From Haematococcus lacustris (taxonomy: Eukaryota; Chlorophyta; Chlorophyceae; Chlamydomonadales; Haematococcaceae), in contig JASKMD010000014.1 in NCBI GenBank assembly GCA_030144725.1, positions 375,420 through 439,419 of the forward strand: 64,000 nt of DNA, written 5' to 3'. The first letter of the stretch is position 1; the number at the start of each line of letters is the position of its first letter. The notes under the pieces are model-generated. The model was not told the origin of the DNA. It did no database searches and was given only the letters and a program-made list of their open reading frames with translations. Below, one piece after another: positions 30,545 through 42,102 of the stretch. A program made the position numbers and the translations under genes.

Positions 30545-30960
30545 AGGGGTGGGAAGGATTGGAAGGTGGTGGTGGTAAGCACATGGTGAAGGACAGGGTT
30601 CAGCAATGTTGCTCATGCATTGTGCATGCAGATAAGCTACGACAAGCCAAAGCGATCCACGTGCAGTTTGATGGCTGCACATGCAAGCGCCTGGGCTGCC
30701 CCCCCCTCCTGCTGCACCCCCCTGGCAGCAGCAGGCAGCTGGTGCTGGTGCCGCCCCTGGGCTGCCCCCCCCTCCTGCTGCACCCCCCTGGCAGCAGCAG
30801 GCAGCTGGTGCTGGTGCCGCCCCTGGGCTGCCCCCCCCTCCTGCTGCACCCCCCTGGCAGCAGCAGGCAGCTGGTGCTAGTGCCGCCCCTGGGCTGCCCC
30901 CCCCCTCCTGCTGCACCCCCCTGGCAGCAGCAGACAGAACGCAACCGACGCAACCGACGG
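30545..30960 (+). pseudogene. Deleted copy of the hAT-like transposase exon
   Basis: After the array comes a GT-AG-like intron end (GGTAAGCACATGG to GTGCATGCAG, about 30573-30631). Then follows an exon start coding [18 protein letters not shown], nearly the same as the minus-strand gene at 35105. Immediately after CTCKR the sequence jumps to the 66-bp Pro/Gln repeats that lie about 230 residues further on in that gene. The central catalytic part is therefore deleted and the repeat frame is shifted. This is a deletion derivative, not a functional gene. Confidence 0.65.
30691..30925. repeat. 66-bp coding-type minisatellite (plus copy)
   Basis: About 3.5 units starting near 30691, 30757, 30823 and 30889, each encoding a version of [15 protein letters not shown] in one frame. 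Confidence 0.9.
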
Positions 30961-31990
30961 CGAACCCCCCGCCCCATTGCCGGACTGCCGCCAAAGCGTG
31001 CGGGCACACATGCAGCGCAAACATAAGTTGGGCCTTGCCAACCAAGACAGTATCTACTACCAAATGTCCCAAGAAATTAAGAAGGTCGCAGCAACAGGAG
31101 CGGGCGAAAGAGTGATGATCGACACGAACATCTCCATACACGCGCAACGAACTGCCCTTCTCTACCGTACTGGAGGGCTATACAACCAAAAACTAGCTAT
31201 GCGCTGGAAACGGGCGACGGATGACCGATGCCCACTCTGCGGGGAAGCGGATAGTGCCACTCACCTCCTCTCGGGCTGCAGCGAGACACTACCGCTGGTG
31301 CAAGAAAGGCACAACGGGGCGGGCCGCCTCATCACTAAAGCTATAAGCAAGGGAACCCTAGGCGGGTACATCAGCTTTGCGGACACCGGCAGCTGGGAGA
31401 AGGGCGCAAAGGAAAGCCTGGACCTCCCGAGAGACGCGCTACACACAACACTCCAAACACTCGGACTGAAACCAGAAGATACTAAACACACCACCAGGCC
31501 GGATATACTCATGGTGCTCCCTCATAAGAAGGCAAGCAAGGACGGCAAAGACACCAAGCGGGTCTTTATCATAGAAATCAAATACTGCTCGGACTCACGG
31601 TGGACGGACCAATTAAACAAAGCACTCACTCAACACACCCACTTAGCCGAGACCATACGCAAGGAAGACCATATGGTCGCTATCATACCAATCCTACTAG
31701 GCATAGGGGGCATAATCTACGAAGCGCACACACGGCAACACCTCTTGACCCTCGGGATCACACAAGCCAACACTACCAAGCTGCTCAACAAGTTAACTAG
31801 ACACGCTATGGAGGCAGCCCACTCTATTGCAAAGACAAGCTACAGACTCAGGGCTACCAAAGGGGGGGGAGGGTAGGGGGGATGCCTCTTCTTTGGCTGG
31901 ATGGTGGGAGCAGGCCGCGCCCCAGGCGGTAGCTCCTCCCTTAATGCACGCCGGTGAATACCGGAGTAGTCTTCTTCTTCTTCTTCTTCT
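30960..31990 (+). pseudogene. 5'-truncated LINE with restriction-like endonuclease
   Basis: An open frame of about 300 residues (30977-31876) carries a zinc motif, CPLCGEADSATHLLSGC (Cys85, Cys88, His96, Cys101). Downstream is a PD-(D/E)xK-like nuclease signature: RPDILMVLP at 174-182, then FIIEIKYCSD with Glu200 and Lys202. This order is typical of restriction-like-endonuclease LINEs (R2, RandI/Dualen types). The RT region is missing, as expected for a 5'-truncated copy. After the TAG at 31874 comes a short 3' UTR and a (CTT)n tail at 31971-31990, which abuts a (TGGGC)n array. The C-terminal frame is intact, so the copy may be young. Confidence 0.7.
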
Positions 31991-32274
31991 TGGGCTGGGC
32001 TGGGCTGGGCTGGGCTGGGCTGGGCTGGGCTGGGCTGGGCTGGGCTGGGCTGGGCTGGGCTGGGCTGGGCTGGGCTGGGCTGGGCTGGGCTGGGCTGGGC
32101 TGGGCTGGGCTGGGCTGGGCTGGGCTGGGCTGGGCTGGGCTGGGCTGGGCTGGGCTGGGCTGGGCTGGGCTGGGCTGGGCTGGGCTGGGCTGGGCTGGGC
32201 TGGGCTGGGCTGGGCTGGGCTGGGCTGGGCTGGGCTGGGCTGGGCTGGGCTGGGCTGGGCTGGGCTGGGCTGGG
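31991..32274 (+). repeat. (TGGGC)n array 3
   Basis: 56 uninterrupted pentamers, G-rich on plus, directly after the LINE tail. Confidence 0.97.
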
Positions 32275-32349
32275 AAGTTGGGCATGGTAAGTGGTATGAC
32301 AATGTTTGAATATGTGGTTGAAGGGAAGGGGAGGATGAGAACATTAACC

Positions 32350-32424
32350 CTGCAACAATCGAGTGGTATACAAGCGGTCAGGCAATGTACTTGAAGCCAC
32401 ATGACTGCAACATTAACCACTCAC
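32350..32424 (-). other. Recurrent intron-like cassette, copy h
   Basis: 75 bp on the minus strand, GTGAGTGGTTAATG to CGATTGTTGCAG. Confidence 0.5.
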
Positions 32425-32597
32425 CATTTGCTAGGGTGGGGTTTGTGTGGGGAGGATTTGTGTGGGGAGGGTAGGGGTGAATGGGAGGGGGGGAGGGGCT
32501 TCTGCTATGGGTGCGCCTCCTTGCTGCTTCCGTTGGTTGCTCCGCAGTGGGAGGTGATGGTGTCTGTTGGGAAGGATGATTGGTGTGTCCAATAATA

Positions 32598-32672
32598 CTG
32601 CAGCAAACATGTGGCATGCAAGCAGTGAGGCTAGGCACATGGAACTGTATAACTGCAAGGTTAGCCACTCAC
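32598..32672 (-). other. Recurrent intron-like cassette, copy i
   Basis: 75 bp on the minus strand, GTGAGTGGCTAACC to GTTTGCTGCAG. The 173-bp stretch between copies h and i would be an exon-sized unit. Confidence 0.5.
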
Positions 32673-32679
32673 CATTTCT

Positions 32680-33150
32680 TATGCATTCCTGTTTATTCCT
32701 GTTCAATCATGTTCATTGCTCCATGGGTGCAATTCCTAGCTGCTCCCCTCGGCGTCTCCTAGCTGCTCCAAGTCGATGCTCCTGGCTCCTGGCTCCTGGC
32801 TTCTGCACCCAGCTTCGTCTGCTTTATGGCTCCCGACCGCCTCTCTAGGCTACTCCACTCCTCCTCCGCTCCGGCACTCAGGCTCGCTGTGTCGCTGCAT
32901 CGCTGCACCTCCTGCTCTATCGCTAATTCCTGATCGCTTGACCTCAGTGCATCTTTGCTACAGTTGGTCGCCACTGCTATGAGGCTGCTGGCTAGCGACG
33001 GCTGCCTGGCTCGTGGCTACCTTTTGGCGAAGAAGTCCTGTTGGCTGCTCCAGGCTGCTCCTTGCTCTTACATGGGGCAAACTTAAGTCCTGCGCGGTTC
33101 CCTTTTTACTTCCTTCGCAATCCCTCTGCGAAACCTCCATGCAGCCTCCA
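32680..33150. other. X5 module paralogous to 23.9-24.3 kb
   Basis: Shares CTCATACTTTTGGCGA-type, CTGCTCCTTGC and CTTCGCGGTTCC-type segments with 23980-24310, where the Harbinger-type element is inserted. No gene seen. Confidence 0.5.
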
Positions 33151-33169
33151 TGTTGCTGGATTATTTTGT

Positions 33170-33560
33170 AACCTTAGGTTGAGACATTTAGCATGCCACC
33201 TACTAGGTTGGGCAGCTGTAACCACCTAGAGTGTTTTACATCGCTCATACTCACATTTCATGAAAGGTCGCCTTGGTCACTCGGTGCCAACTCCCTTGGC
33301 CAAAATCAGGGTCAGCAGGACCCTGCACTGGGTCGCCAGGACCCTGCACAGGGTCCTACGACCATGATGACGCTAGGACCCTGTGCAGGGTCCTAGGACA
33401 CGGGCCATAGCTCATTACTGGTTGAGACATCTAGCATGCCACCTACTAGGTTGGGCAGCTGTAACCACCCTTGACAATCGCTCATACTCACATTTCATGA
33501 AAAGTCACTTTGGTCACACGGTGCCAACTCCCTTAGTTAGGTGTCCCCAACTAACAGAAA
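33170..33560. repeat. Internal terminus-like repeats in X5
   Basis: Two copies of GGTTGGGCAGCTGTAACCAC with CTCATACTCACATTTCATGA resemble the sequence inside the X12 right end (11340-11460). Between them are CCCTGCACAGGGTCCT subterminal-type repeats. This may be a remnant of another family member. Confidence 0.55.
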
Positions 33561-33861
33561 ACCTACCCCTGGTAATCAAAACGACGCCGCGTCCCAGCCA
33601 CGTGGTCTCTAATTATGCTTCGCACATCCCCGGATAGAGTACTCTGTCAGCTACGGGGTGAAGTGTGTATCATTAATTCCCGTGTATTGTGCTGAGCGCA
33701 CTGGCGGCTCAAATATCAACATTCAAATTCATGCGTGTATTGCTCATGCGGGCCTCGCCGCGATCGACCGCCGCGACCGACGTGGCCCAGTAGCCCCTGC
33801 AAACAGTCAGGGACAATCGCCGCAGTAGAAACGGGCATCACGGCATGACAAACAGATGCAA
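33561..33861. other. X5 interior, no gene seen
   Basis: Unique sequence between the terminus-like repeats and the hAT-like exon. No motif is recognised. Confidence 0.5.
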
Positions 33862-35105
33862 CTAAGCAGTACAAGGTGTGTAGGCCATTGCTATGTTACC
33901 TTGCTGGGCAGGTTGGGTCCGATCCCTCTCGCCCGCCTTGCGCTTGCGTGTCCAGCTCGTGTTCATCTCCGTTGTTGTCCCCTGCTGCTCCTCAGGTGCA
34001 GCAACAAGTGGAGGGGGGAGCAGGTCAGGGGCGCCACCCGCACCAGCTGCCAGCTGCTGCCATGGGGGTGCAGCAGGAGGGGGGGGCAGGTCAGGGGCGC
34101 CACCCGCACCAGCGGCCTGCTGCTGCCAGGGGGGTGCAGCAGGAGGGGGGAGCAGGTCAGGGGAGGCACCCGCACCAGCGGCCTGCTGCTGCCAGGGGGG
34201 TGCAGCAGGAGGGGGGAGCAGGTCAGGGGCGGCACCCGCACCAGCGGCCTGCTGCTGCCAGGGGGGTGCAGCAGGAGGGGGGAGCAGGTCAGGGGCGGCT
34301 CCAGCACCGGCACCTGCTGCTGCCCCTAGCTCATCCCCATGCAGGGCGGCTACTGTGTTGCGGATATGAGCCATGACAAGACCCTTCAGCTTGGGCTTCA
34401 ACCACCCTTTCATGACCTCCTGCTGATGGAAGCGAAGGTAAGCTTGCAGCTCCCTGACAGATAGCTTGTTAGCCTCCTCGACAGTGGTGTGGCTGTAATC
34501 GCGCCCATCATATGTCAGAGCATATGCTGCTGCCAGTCTATGCTGCCCCTCATGGTCCCCCACATCAACCACCACCTGCCCCACCCTATGAGTTGCTGCT
34601 GCTGCTTTCATCTCCGCCTTTGCTGTCTGTCGGGCCATAGCTGCTGCTGTTAACCCTGCCAGGAGGGTGTTGTGAAGGCCATGGCTGTAGCAGGGCTGTG
34701 CGCGGATGGCTGTGTTCTGCAACGGCATGAGCACATCATTGAGCTGTGCGATCACTCCGCTGTGACCCCCCATGTTGACAGATGCGCTGTCGGCTGTCAT
34801 GCTAACAATGCGGGCGCCCTGCAGACCATTGCGTTCAAGCTCGCGCATGATGACCTTAACGTGGGCCTCAGCTGTGGCACAAGGGAGGGGGACGATGGCC
34901 AACACGTCAGTGATCTGGGCGGTGAGTCGCTGATGCTGGCCAGCTGCTCTTGCCAAATCTGTCGCTGGTAGTGAACCTGCACCCGTTATGGGGCTTGCAT
35001 CCTTGGGCACAGCAGCTGTCACTCTGATGACGAGCACCTTGCCATGCTTCTTGCATGTGCAGCCATCAAACTGCACGTGGATCCCTTCGGCTTGTCGTAG
35101 CTGAT
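33862..35105 (-). CDS. hAT-like transposase exon (partial)
   Basis: Begins after a TGCATGCAG acceptor at 35106 and reads [17 protein letters not shown], with a likely first catalytic Asp in FDG. Next comes [20 protein letters not shown] followed by [14 protein letters not shown], the pattern around the second Asp of hAT-like RNase H-fold transposases (TD-A-x-x-M-x-G-x-SGV ... C-x-H). The C-terminal third has four to five 22-residue repeats ([15 protein letters not shown]) and a basic tail ending at 33862. I see no third catalytic residue or hAT dimerisation domain, so it is a partial or diverged enzyme. It could instead be domesticated or belong to a related RNase H-fold family. The exon joins in phase 1 to the exon at 42107. 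Confidence 0.5.
33990..34320. repeat. 66-bp coding-type minisatellite (minus gene)
   Basis: Five units, each with GGGGGTGCAGCAGGAGGGGG and CACCCGCACCAGC, coding for the Pro/Gln repeats of the hAT-like protein. Confidence 0.9.
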
Positions 35106-35185
35106 CTGCATGCAGAATGCATGATCAACATTGTTTGGCCTGCACCATGTTCCTACCACCACCACCTTCCAATCCTGACCCAATC

Positions 35186-38100
35186 CCCAGCCCAGCCCAG
35201 CCCAGCCCAGCCCAGCCCAGCCCAGCCCAGCCCAGCCCAGCCCAGCCCAGCCCAGCCCAGCCCAGCCCAGCCCAGCCCAGCCCAGCCCAGCCCAGCCCAG
35301 CCCAGCCCAGCCCAGCCCAGCCCAGCCCAGCCCAGCCCAGCCCAGCCCAGCCCAGCCCAGCCCAGCCCAGCCCAGCCCAGCCCAGCCCAGCCCAGCCCAG
35401 CCCAGCCCAGCCCAGCCCAGCCCAGCCCAGCCCAGCCCAGCCCAGCCCAGCCCAGCCCAGCCCAGCCCAGCCCAGCCCAGCCCAGCCCAGCCCAGCCCAG
35501 CCCAGCCCAGCCCAGCCCAGCCCAGCCCAGCCCAGCCCAGCCCAGCCCAGCCCAGCCCAGCCCAGCCCAGCCCAGCCCAGCCCAGCCCAGCCCAGCCCAG
35601 CCCAGCCCAGCCCAGCCCAGCCCAGCCCAGCCCAGCCCAGCCCAGCCCAGCCCAGCCCAGCCCAGCCCAGCCCAGCCCAGCCCAGCCCAGCCCAGCCCAG
35701 CCCAGCCCAGCCCAGCCCAGCCCAGCCCAGCCCCAGCCCAGCCCAGCCCAGCCCAGCCCAGCCCAGCCCAGCCCAGCCCAGCCCAGCCCAGCCCAGCCCA
35801 GCCCAGCCCAGCCCAGCCCAGCCCAGCCCAGCCCAGCCCAGCCCAGCCCAGCCCAGCCCAGCCCAGCCCAGCCCAGCCCAGCCCAGCCCAGCCCAGCCCA
35901 GCCCAGCCCAGCCCAGCCCAGCCCAGCCCAGCCCAGCCCAGCCCAGCCCAGCCCAGCCCAGCCCAGCCCAGCCCAGCCCAGCCCAGCCCAGCCCAGCCCA
36001 GCCCAGCCCAGCCCAGCCCAGCCCAGCCCAGCCCAGCCCAGCCCAGCCCAGCCCAGCCCAGCCCAGCCAGCCCAGCCCAGCCCAGCCCAGCCCAGCCCAG
36101 CCCAGCCCAGCCCAGCCCAGCCCAGCCCAGCCCAGCCCAGCCCAGCCCAGCCCAGCCCAGCCCAGCCCAGCCCAGCCCAGCCCAGCCCAGCCCAGCCCAG
36201 CCCAGCCCAGCCCAGCCCAGCCCAGCCCAGCCCAGCCCAGCCCAGCCCAGCCCAGCCCAGCCCAGCCCAGCCCAGCCCAGCCCAGCCCAGCCCAGCCCAG
36301 CCCAGCCCAGCCCAGCCCAGCCCAGCCCAGCCCAGCCCAGCCCAGCCCAGCCCAGCCCAGCCCAGCCCAGCCCAGCCCAGCCCAGCCCAGCCCAGCCCAG
36401 CCCAGCCCAGCCCAGCCCAGCCCAGCCCAGCCCAGCCCAGCCCAGCCCAGCCCAGCCCAGCCCAGCCCAGCCCAGCCCAGCCCAGCCCAGCCCAGCCCAG
36501 CCCAGCCCAGCCCAGCCCAGCCCAGCCCAGCCCAGCCCAGCCCAGCCCAGCCCAGCCCAGCCCAGCCCAGCCCAGCCCAGCCCAGCCCAGCCCAGCCCAG
36601 CCCAGCCCAGCCCAGCCCAGCCCAGCCCAGCCCAGCCCAGCCCAGCCCAGCCCAGCCCAGCCCAGCCCAGCCCAGCCCAGCCCAGCCCAGCCCAGCCCAG
36701 CCCAGCCCAGCCCAGCCCAGCCCAGCCCAGCCCAGCCCAGCCCAGCCCAGCCCAGCCCAGCCCAGCCCAGCCCAGCCCAGCCCAGCCCAGCCAGCCCAGC
36801 CCAGCCCAGCCCAGCCCAGCCCAGCCCAGCCCAGCCCAGCCCAGCCCAGCCCAGCCCAGCCCAGCCCAGCCCAGCCCAGCCCAGCCCAGCCCAGCCCAGC
36901 CCAGCCCAGCCCAGCCCAGCCCAGCCCAGCCCAGCCCAGCCCAGCCCAGCCCAGCCCAGCCCAGCCCAGCCCAGCCCAGCCCAGCCCAGCCCAGCCCAGC
37001 CCAGCCCAGCCCAGCCCAGCCCAGCCCAGCCCAGCCCAGCCCAGCCCAGCCCAGCCCAGCCCAGCCCAGCCCAGCCCAGCCCAGCCCAGCCCAGCCCAGC
37101 CCAGCCCCAGCCCAGCCCAGCCCAGCCCAGCCCAGCCCAGCCCAGCCCAGCCAGCCCAGCCCAGCCCAGCCCAGCCCAGCCNNNNNNNNNNNNNNNNNNN
37201 NNNNNNNNNNNNNNNNNNNNNNNNNNNNNNNNNNNNNNNNNNNNNNNNNNNNNNNNNNNNNNNNNNNNNNNNNNNNNNNNNNNNNNNNNNNNNNNNNNNN
37301 NNNNNNNNNNNNNNNNNNNNNNNNNNNNNNNNNNNNNNNNNNNNNNNNNNNNNNNNNNNNNNNNNNNNNNNNNNNNNNNNNNNNNNNNNNNNNNNNNNNN
37401 NNNNNNNNNNNNNNNNNNNNNNNNNNNNNNNNNNNNNNNNNNNNNNNNNNNNNNNNNNNNNNNNNNNNNNNNNNNNNNNNNNNNNNNNNNNNNNNNNNNN
37501 NNNNNNNNNNNNNNNNNNNNNNNNNNNNNNNNNNNNNNNNNNNNNNNNNNNNNNNNNNNNNNNNNNNNNNNNNNNNNNNNNNNNNNNNNNNNNNNNNNNN
37601 NNNNNNNNNNNNNNNNNNNNNNNNNNNNNNNNNNNNNNNNNNNNNNNNNNNNNNNNNNNNNNNNNNNNNNNNNNNNNNNNNCCAGCCCAGCCCAGCCCAG
37701 CCCAGCCCAGCCAGCCCAGCCCAGCCCAGCCCAGCCCCCAGCCCACCAGCCCAGCCCAGCCCAGCCCAGCCCAGCCCAGCCCAGCCCAGCCCAGCCCAGC
37801 CCAGCCCAGCCCAGCCCAGCCCCCAGCCCAGCCCAGCCAGCCCAGCCCAGCCCAGCCCAGCCCAGCCCAGCCCAGCCCAGCCCAGCCCAGCCCAGCCCAG
37901 CCCAGCCCAGCCCAGCCCAGCCCAGCCCAGCCCAGCCCAGCCCAGCCCAGCCCAGCCCAGCCCAGCCCAGCCCAGCCCAGCCCAGCCCAGCCCAGCCCAG
38001 CCCAGCCCAGCCCAGCCCAGCCCAGCCAGCCCAGCCCAGCCCAGCCCAGCCCAGCCCAGCCCAGCCCAGCCCAGCCCAGCCAGCCCAGCCCAGCCCAGCC

Positions 38101-41100
38101 CAGCCCAGCCCAGCCCAGCCCAGCCCAGCCCAGCCCAGCCCAGCCCAGCCCAGCCCAGCCCAGCCCAGCCCAGCCCAGCCCAGCCCAGCCCAGCCCAGCC
38201 CAGCCCAGCCCAGCCCAGCCCAGCCCAGCCCAGCCCAGCCCAGCCCAGCCCAGCCCAGCCCAGCCCAGCCAGCCCAGCCCAGCCCAGCCCAGCCCAGCCC
38301 AGCCCAGCCCAGCCCAGCCCAGCCCAGCCCAGCCCAGCCCAGCCCAGCCCAGCCCAGCCCAGCCCAGCCCAGCCCAGCCCAGCCCAGCCCAGCCCAGCCC
38401 AGCCCAGCCCAGCCCAGCCCAGCCCAGCCCAGCCCAGCCCAGCCCAGCCCAGCCCAGCCCAGCCCAGCCCAGCCCAGCCCAGCCCAGCCCAGCCCAGCCC
38501 AGCCCAGCCCAGCCCAGCCAGCCCAGCCCAGCCCAGCCCAGCCCAGCCCAGCCCAGCCCAGCCCAGCCCAGCCCAGCCCAGCCCAGCCCAGCCCAGCCCA
38601 GCCCAGCCCAGCCCAGCCCAGCCCAGCCCAGCCCAGCCCAGCCAGCCCAGCCCAGCCCAGCCAGCCCAGCCCAGCCAGCCCAGCCCAGCCCAGCCCAGCC
38701 CAGCCCAGCCCAGCCCAGCCCAGCCCAGCCCAGCCCAGCCAGCCCAGCCCAGCCCAGCCCAGCCCAGCCAGCCCAGCCCAGCCCAGCCAGCCCAGCCCAG
38801 CCCAGCCAGCCCAGCCCAGCCCAGCCCAGCCCAGCCCAGCCCAGCCCAGCCCAGCCCAGCCCAGCCCAGCCCAGCCCAGCCCAGCCCAGCCCAGCCCAGC
38901 CCAGCCCAGCCCAGCCCAGCCCAGCCCAGCCCAGCCCAGCCCAGCCCAGCCCAGCCCAGCCCAGCCCAGCCCAGCCCAGCCCAGCCCAGCCCAGCCCAGC
39001 CCAGCCCAGCCCAGCCCAGCCCAGCCCAGCCCAGCCCAGCCCAGCCCAGCCCAGCCCAGCCCAGCCCAGCCCAGCCCAGCCCAGCCCAGCCCAGCCCAGC
39101 CAGCCCAGCCCAGCCCAGCCCAGCCCAGCCCAGCCCAGCCCAGCCCAGCCCAGCCCAGCCCAGCCCAGCCCAGCCCAGCCAGCCCAGCCCAGCCCAGCCC
39201 AGCCCAGCCAGCCCAGCCCAGCCCAGCCCAGCCCAGCCCAGCCCAGCCCAGCCCAGCCCAGCCCAGCCCAGCCCAGCCCAGCCCAGCCCAGCCCAGCCAG
39301 CCCAGCCCAGCCCAGCCCAGCCCAGCCCAGCCAGCCAGCCCAGCCCAGCCCAGCCCAGCCCAGCCCAGCCCAGCCAGCCCAGCCCAGCCCAGCCCAGCCC
39401 AGCCCAGCCCAGCCCAGCCCAGCCAGCCCAGCCCAGCCCAGCCCAGCCCAGCCCAGCCCAGCCCAGCCCAGCCCAGCCCAGCAGCCAGCCCAGCCCAGCC
39501 CAGCCCAGCCCAGCCCAGCCCAGCCCAGCCCAGCCCAGCCAGCCCAGCCCAGCCCAGCCCAGCCCAGCCCAGCCCAGCCCAGCCCAGCCCAGCCCAGCCC
39601 AGCCCAGCCCAGCCCAGCCCAGCCCAGCCCAGCCCAGCCAGCCCAGCCCAGCCCAGCCAGCCCAGCCCAGCCCAGCCCAGCCAGCCCAGCCCAGCCCAGC
39701 CCAGCCCAGCCCAGCCCAGCCCAGCCCAGCCCAGCCCAGCCCAGCCCAGCCCAGCCCAGCCCAGCCCAGCCCAGCCCAGCCCAGCCCAGCCCAGCCCAGC
39801 CCAGCCCAGCCCAGCCAGCCCAGCCCAGCCCAGCCCAGCCCAGCCCAGCCCAGCCCAGCCAGCCCAGCCCAGCCCAGCCCAGCCCAGCCCAGCCCAGCCC
39901 AGCCCAGCCCAGCCCAGCCCAGCCCAGCCCAGCCCAGCCCAGCCCAGCCCAGCCCAGCCCAGCCCAGCCCAGCCCAGCCCAGCCCAGCCCAGCCCAGCCA
40001 GCCCAGCCCAGCCCAGCCCAGCCCAGCCCAGCCCAGCCCAGCCCAGCCCAGCCCAGCCCAGCCCAGCCCAGCCCAGCCCAGCCCAGCCCAGCCCAGCCCA
40101 GCCCAGCCCAGCCCAGCCCAGCCCAGCCCAGCCCAGCCCAGCCCAGCCCAGCCCAGCCCAGCCCAGCCAGCCCAGCCCAGCCCAGCCCAGCCCAGCCCAG
40201 CCCAGCCCAGCCCAGCCCAGCCCAGCCCAGCCCAGCCCAGCCCAGCCCAGCCCAGCCAGCCCAGCCCAGCCCAGCCCAGCCCAGCCCAGCCCAGCCAGCC
40301 CAGCCCAGCCCAGCCCAGCAGCCAGCCCAGCCCAGCCCAGCCCAGCCCAGCCGCCAGCCCAGCCCAGCCCAGCCCAGCCCAGGCCCAGCCCAGCCCAGCC
40401 CAGCCCAGCCCAGCCCAGCCCAGCCCAGCCCAGCCAGCCCAGCCCAGCCCAGCCCAGCCCAGCCCAGCCCAGCCAGCCAGCCCAGCCAGCCCAGCCCAGC
40501 CCAGCCCAGCCCAGCCCAGCCCAGCCCAGCCCAGCCCAGCCCAGCCCAGCCCAGCCCAGCCCAGCCCAGCCCAGCCAGCCCAGCCCAGCCAGCCAGCCCA
40601 GCCCAGCCCAGCCCAGCCCAGCCCAGCCCAGCCCAGCCCAGCCCAGCCCAGCCCAGCCCAGCCAGCCCAGCCAGCCCAGCCCAGCCCAGCCCAGCCCAGC
40701 CCAGCCCAGCCCAGCCCAGCCCAGCCCAGCCCAGCCCAGCCCAGCCCAGCCCAGCCCAGCCCAGCCCAGCCCAGCCCAGCCCAGCCCAGCCCAGCCCAGC
40801 CCAGCCCAGCCCAGCCCAGCCCAGCCCAGCCCAGCCCAGCCCAGCCCAGCCCAGCCCAGCCCAGCCCAGCCCAGCCCAGCCCAGCCCAGCCCAGCCCAGC
40901 CCAGCCCAGCCCAGCCCAGCCCAGCCCAGCCCAGCCCAGCCCAGCCCAGCCCAGCCCAGCCCAGCCCAGCCCAGCCCAGCCCAGCCCAGCCCAGCCCAGC
41001 CCAGCCCAGCCCAGCCCAGCCCAGCCCAGCCCAGCCCAGCCCAGCCCAGCCCAGCCCAGCCCAGCCCAGCCCAGCCAGCCCAGCCCAGCCCAGCCCAGCC

Positions 41101-42102
41101 CAGCCCAGCCCAGCCCAGCCCAGCCCAGCCCAGCCCAGCCCAGCCCAGCCCAGCCCAGCCCAGCCCAGCCCAGCCCAGCCCAGCCCAGCCCAGCCCAGCC
41201 CAGCCCAGCCGCCAGCCCAGCCCAGCCCAGCCCAGCCCAGCCCAGCCCAGCCCAGCCCAGCCCAGCCCAGCCCAGCCCAGCCCAGCCCAGCCCAGCCCAG
41301 CCCAGCCCAGCCAGCCCAGCCCAGCCCAGCCCAGCCCAGCCCAGCCCAGCCCAGCCCAGCCCAGCCCAGCCCAGCCCAGCCCAGCCCAGCCCAGCCCAGC
41401 CCAGCCCAGCCCAGCCCAGCCCAGCCCAGCCCAGCCCAGCCCAGCCCAGCCCAGCCCAGCCCAGCCCAGCCCAGCCCAGCCCAGCCCAGCCCAGCCCAGC
41501 CCAGCCCAGCCCAGCCCAGCCCAGCCCAGCCCAGCCCAGCCCAGCCCAGCCCAGCCCAGCCCAGCCCAGCCCAGCCCAGCCCAGCCCAGCCCAGCCCAGC
41601 CCAGCCCAGCCCAGCCCAGCCCAGCCCAGCCCAGCCCAGCCCAGCCCAGCCCAGCCCAGCCCAGCCCAGCCCAGCCCAGCCCAGCCCAGCCCAGCCCAGC
41701 CCAGCCCAGCCCAGCCCAGCCCAGCCCAGCCCAGCCCAGCCCAGCCCAGCCCAGCCCAGCCCAGCCCAGCCCAGCCCAGCCCAGCCCAGCCCAGCCCAGC
41801 CCAGCCCAGCCCAGCCCAGCCCAGCCCAGCCCAGCCCAGCCCAGCCCAGCCCAGCCCAGCCCAGCCCAGCCCAGCCCAGCCCAGCCCAGCCCAGCCCAGC
41901 CCAGCCCAGCCCAGCCCAGCCCAGCCCAGCCCAGCCCAGCCCAGCCCAGCCCAGCCCAGCCCAGCCCAGCCCAGCCCAGCCAGCCCAGCCCAGCCCAGCC
42001 CAGCCCAGCCCAGCCCAGCCCAGCCCAGCCCAGCCCAGCCCAGCCCAGCCCCAGCCCAGCCCAGCCCAGCCCAGCCCAGCCCAGCCCAGCCCAGCCCAGC
42101 CC
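35186..42102 (-). repeat. (TGGGC)n array 4, about 6.9 kb
   Basis: Well over a thousand pentamers, G-rich on the minus strand, opposite to arrays 1-3. The parts at 35186-37181 and 41330-41980 are nearly perfect. The middle, 37682-41330, has many 4-bp (CCAG) and other irregular units. A 500-N gap lies at 37182-37681, so true length is unknown. The two frames of more than 2,300 codons across it are artefacts. Confidence 0.97.
37182..37681. other. Assembly gap (500 N) inside the array
   Basis: A fixed-size gap. The pentamer repeat continues on both sides. Confidence 0.97.
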
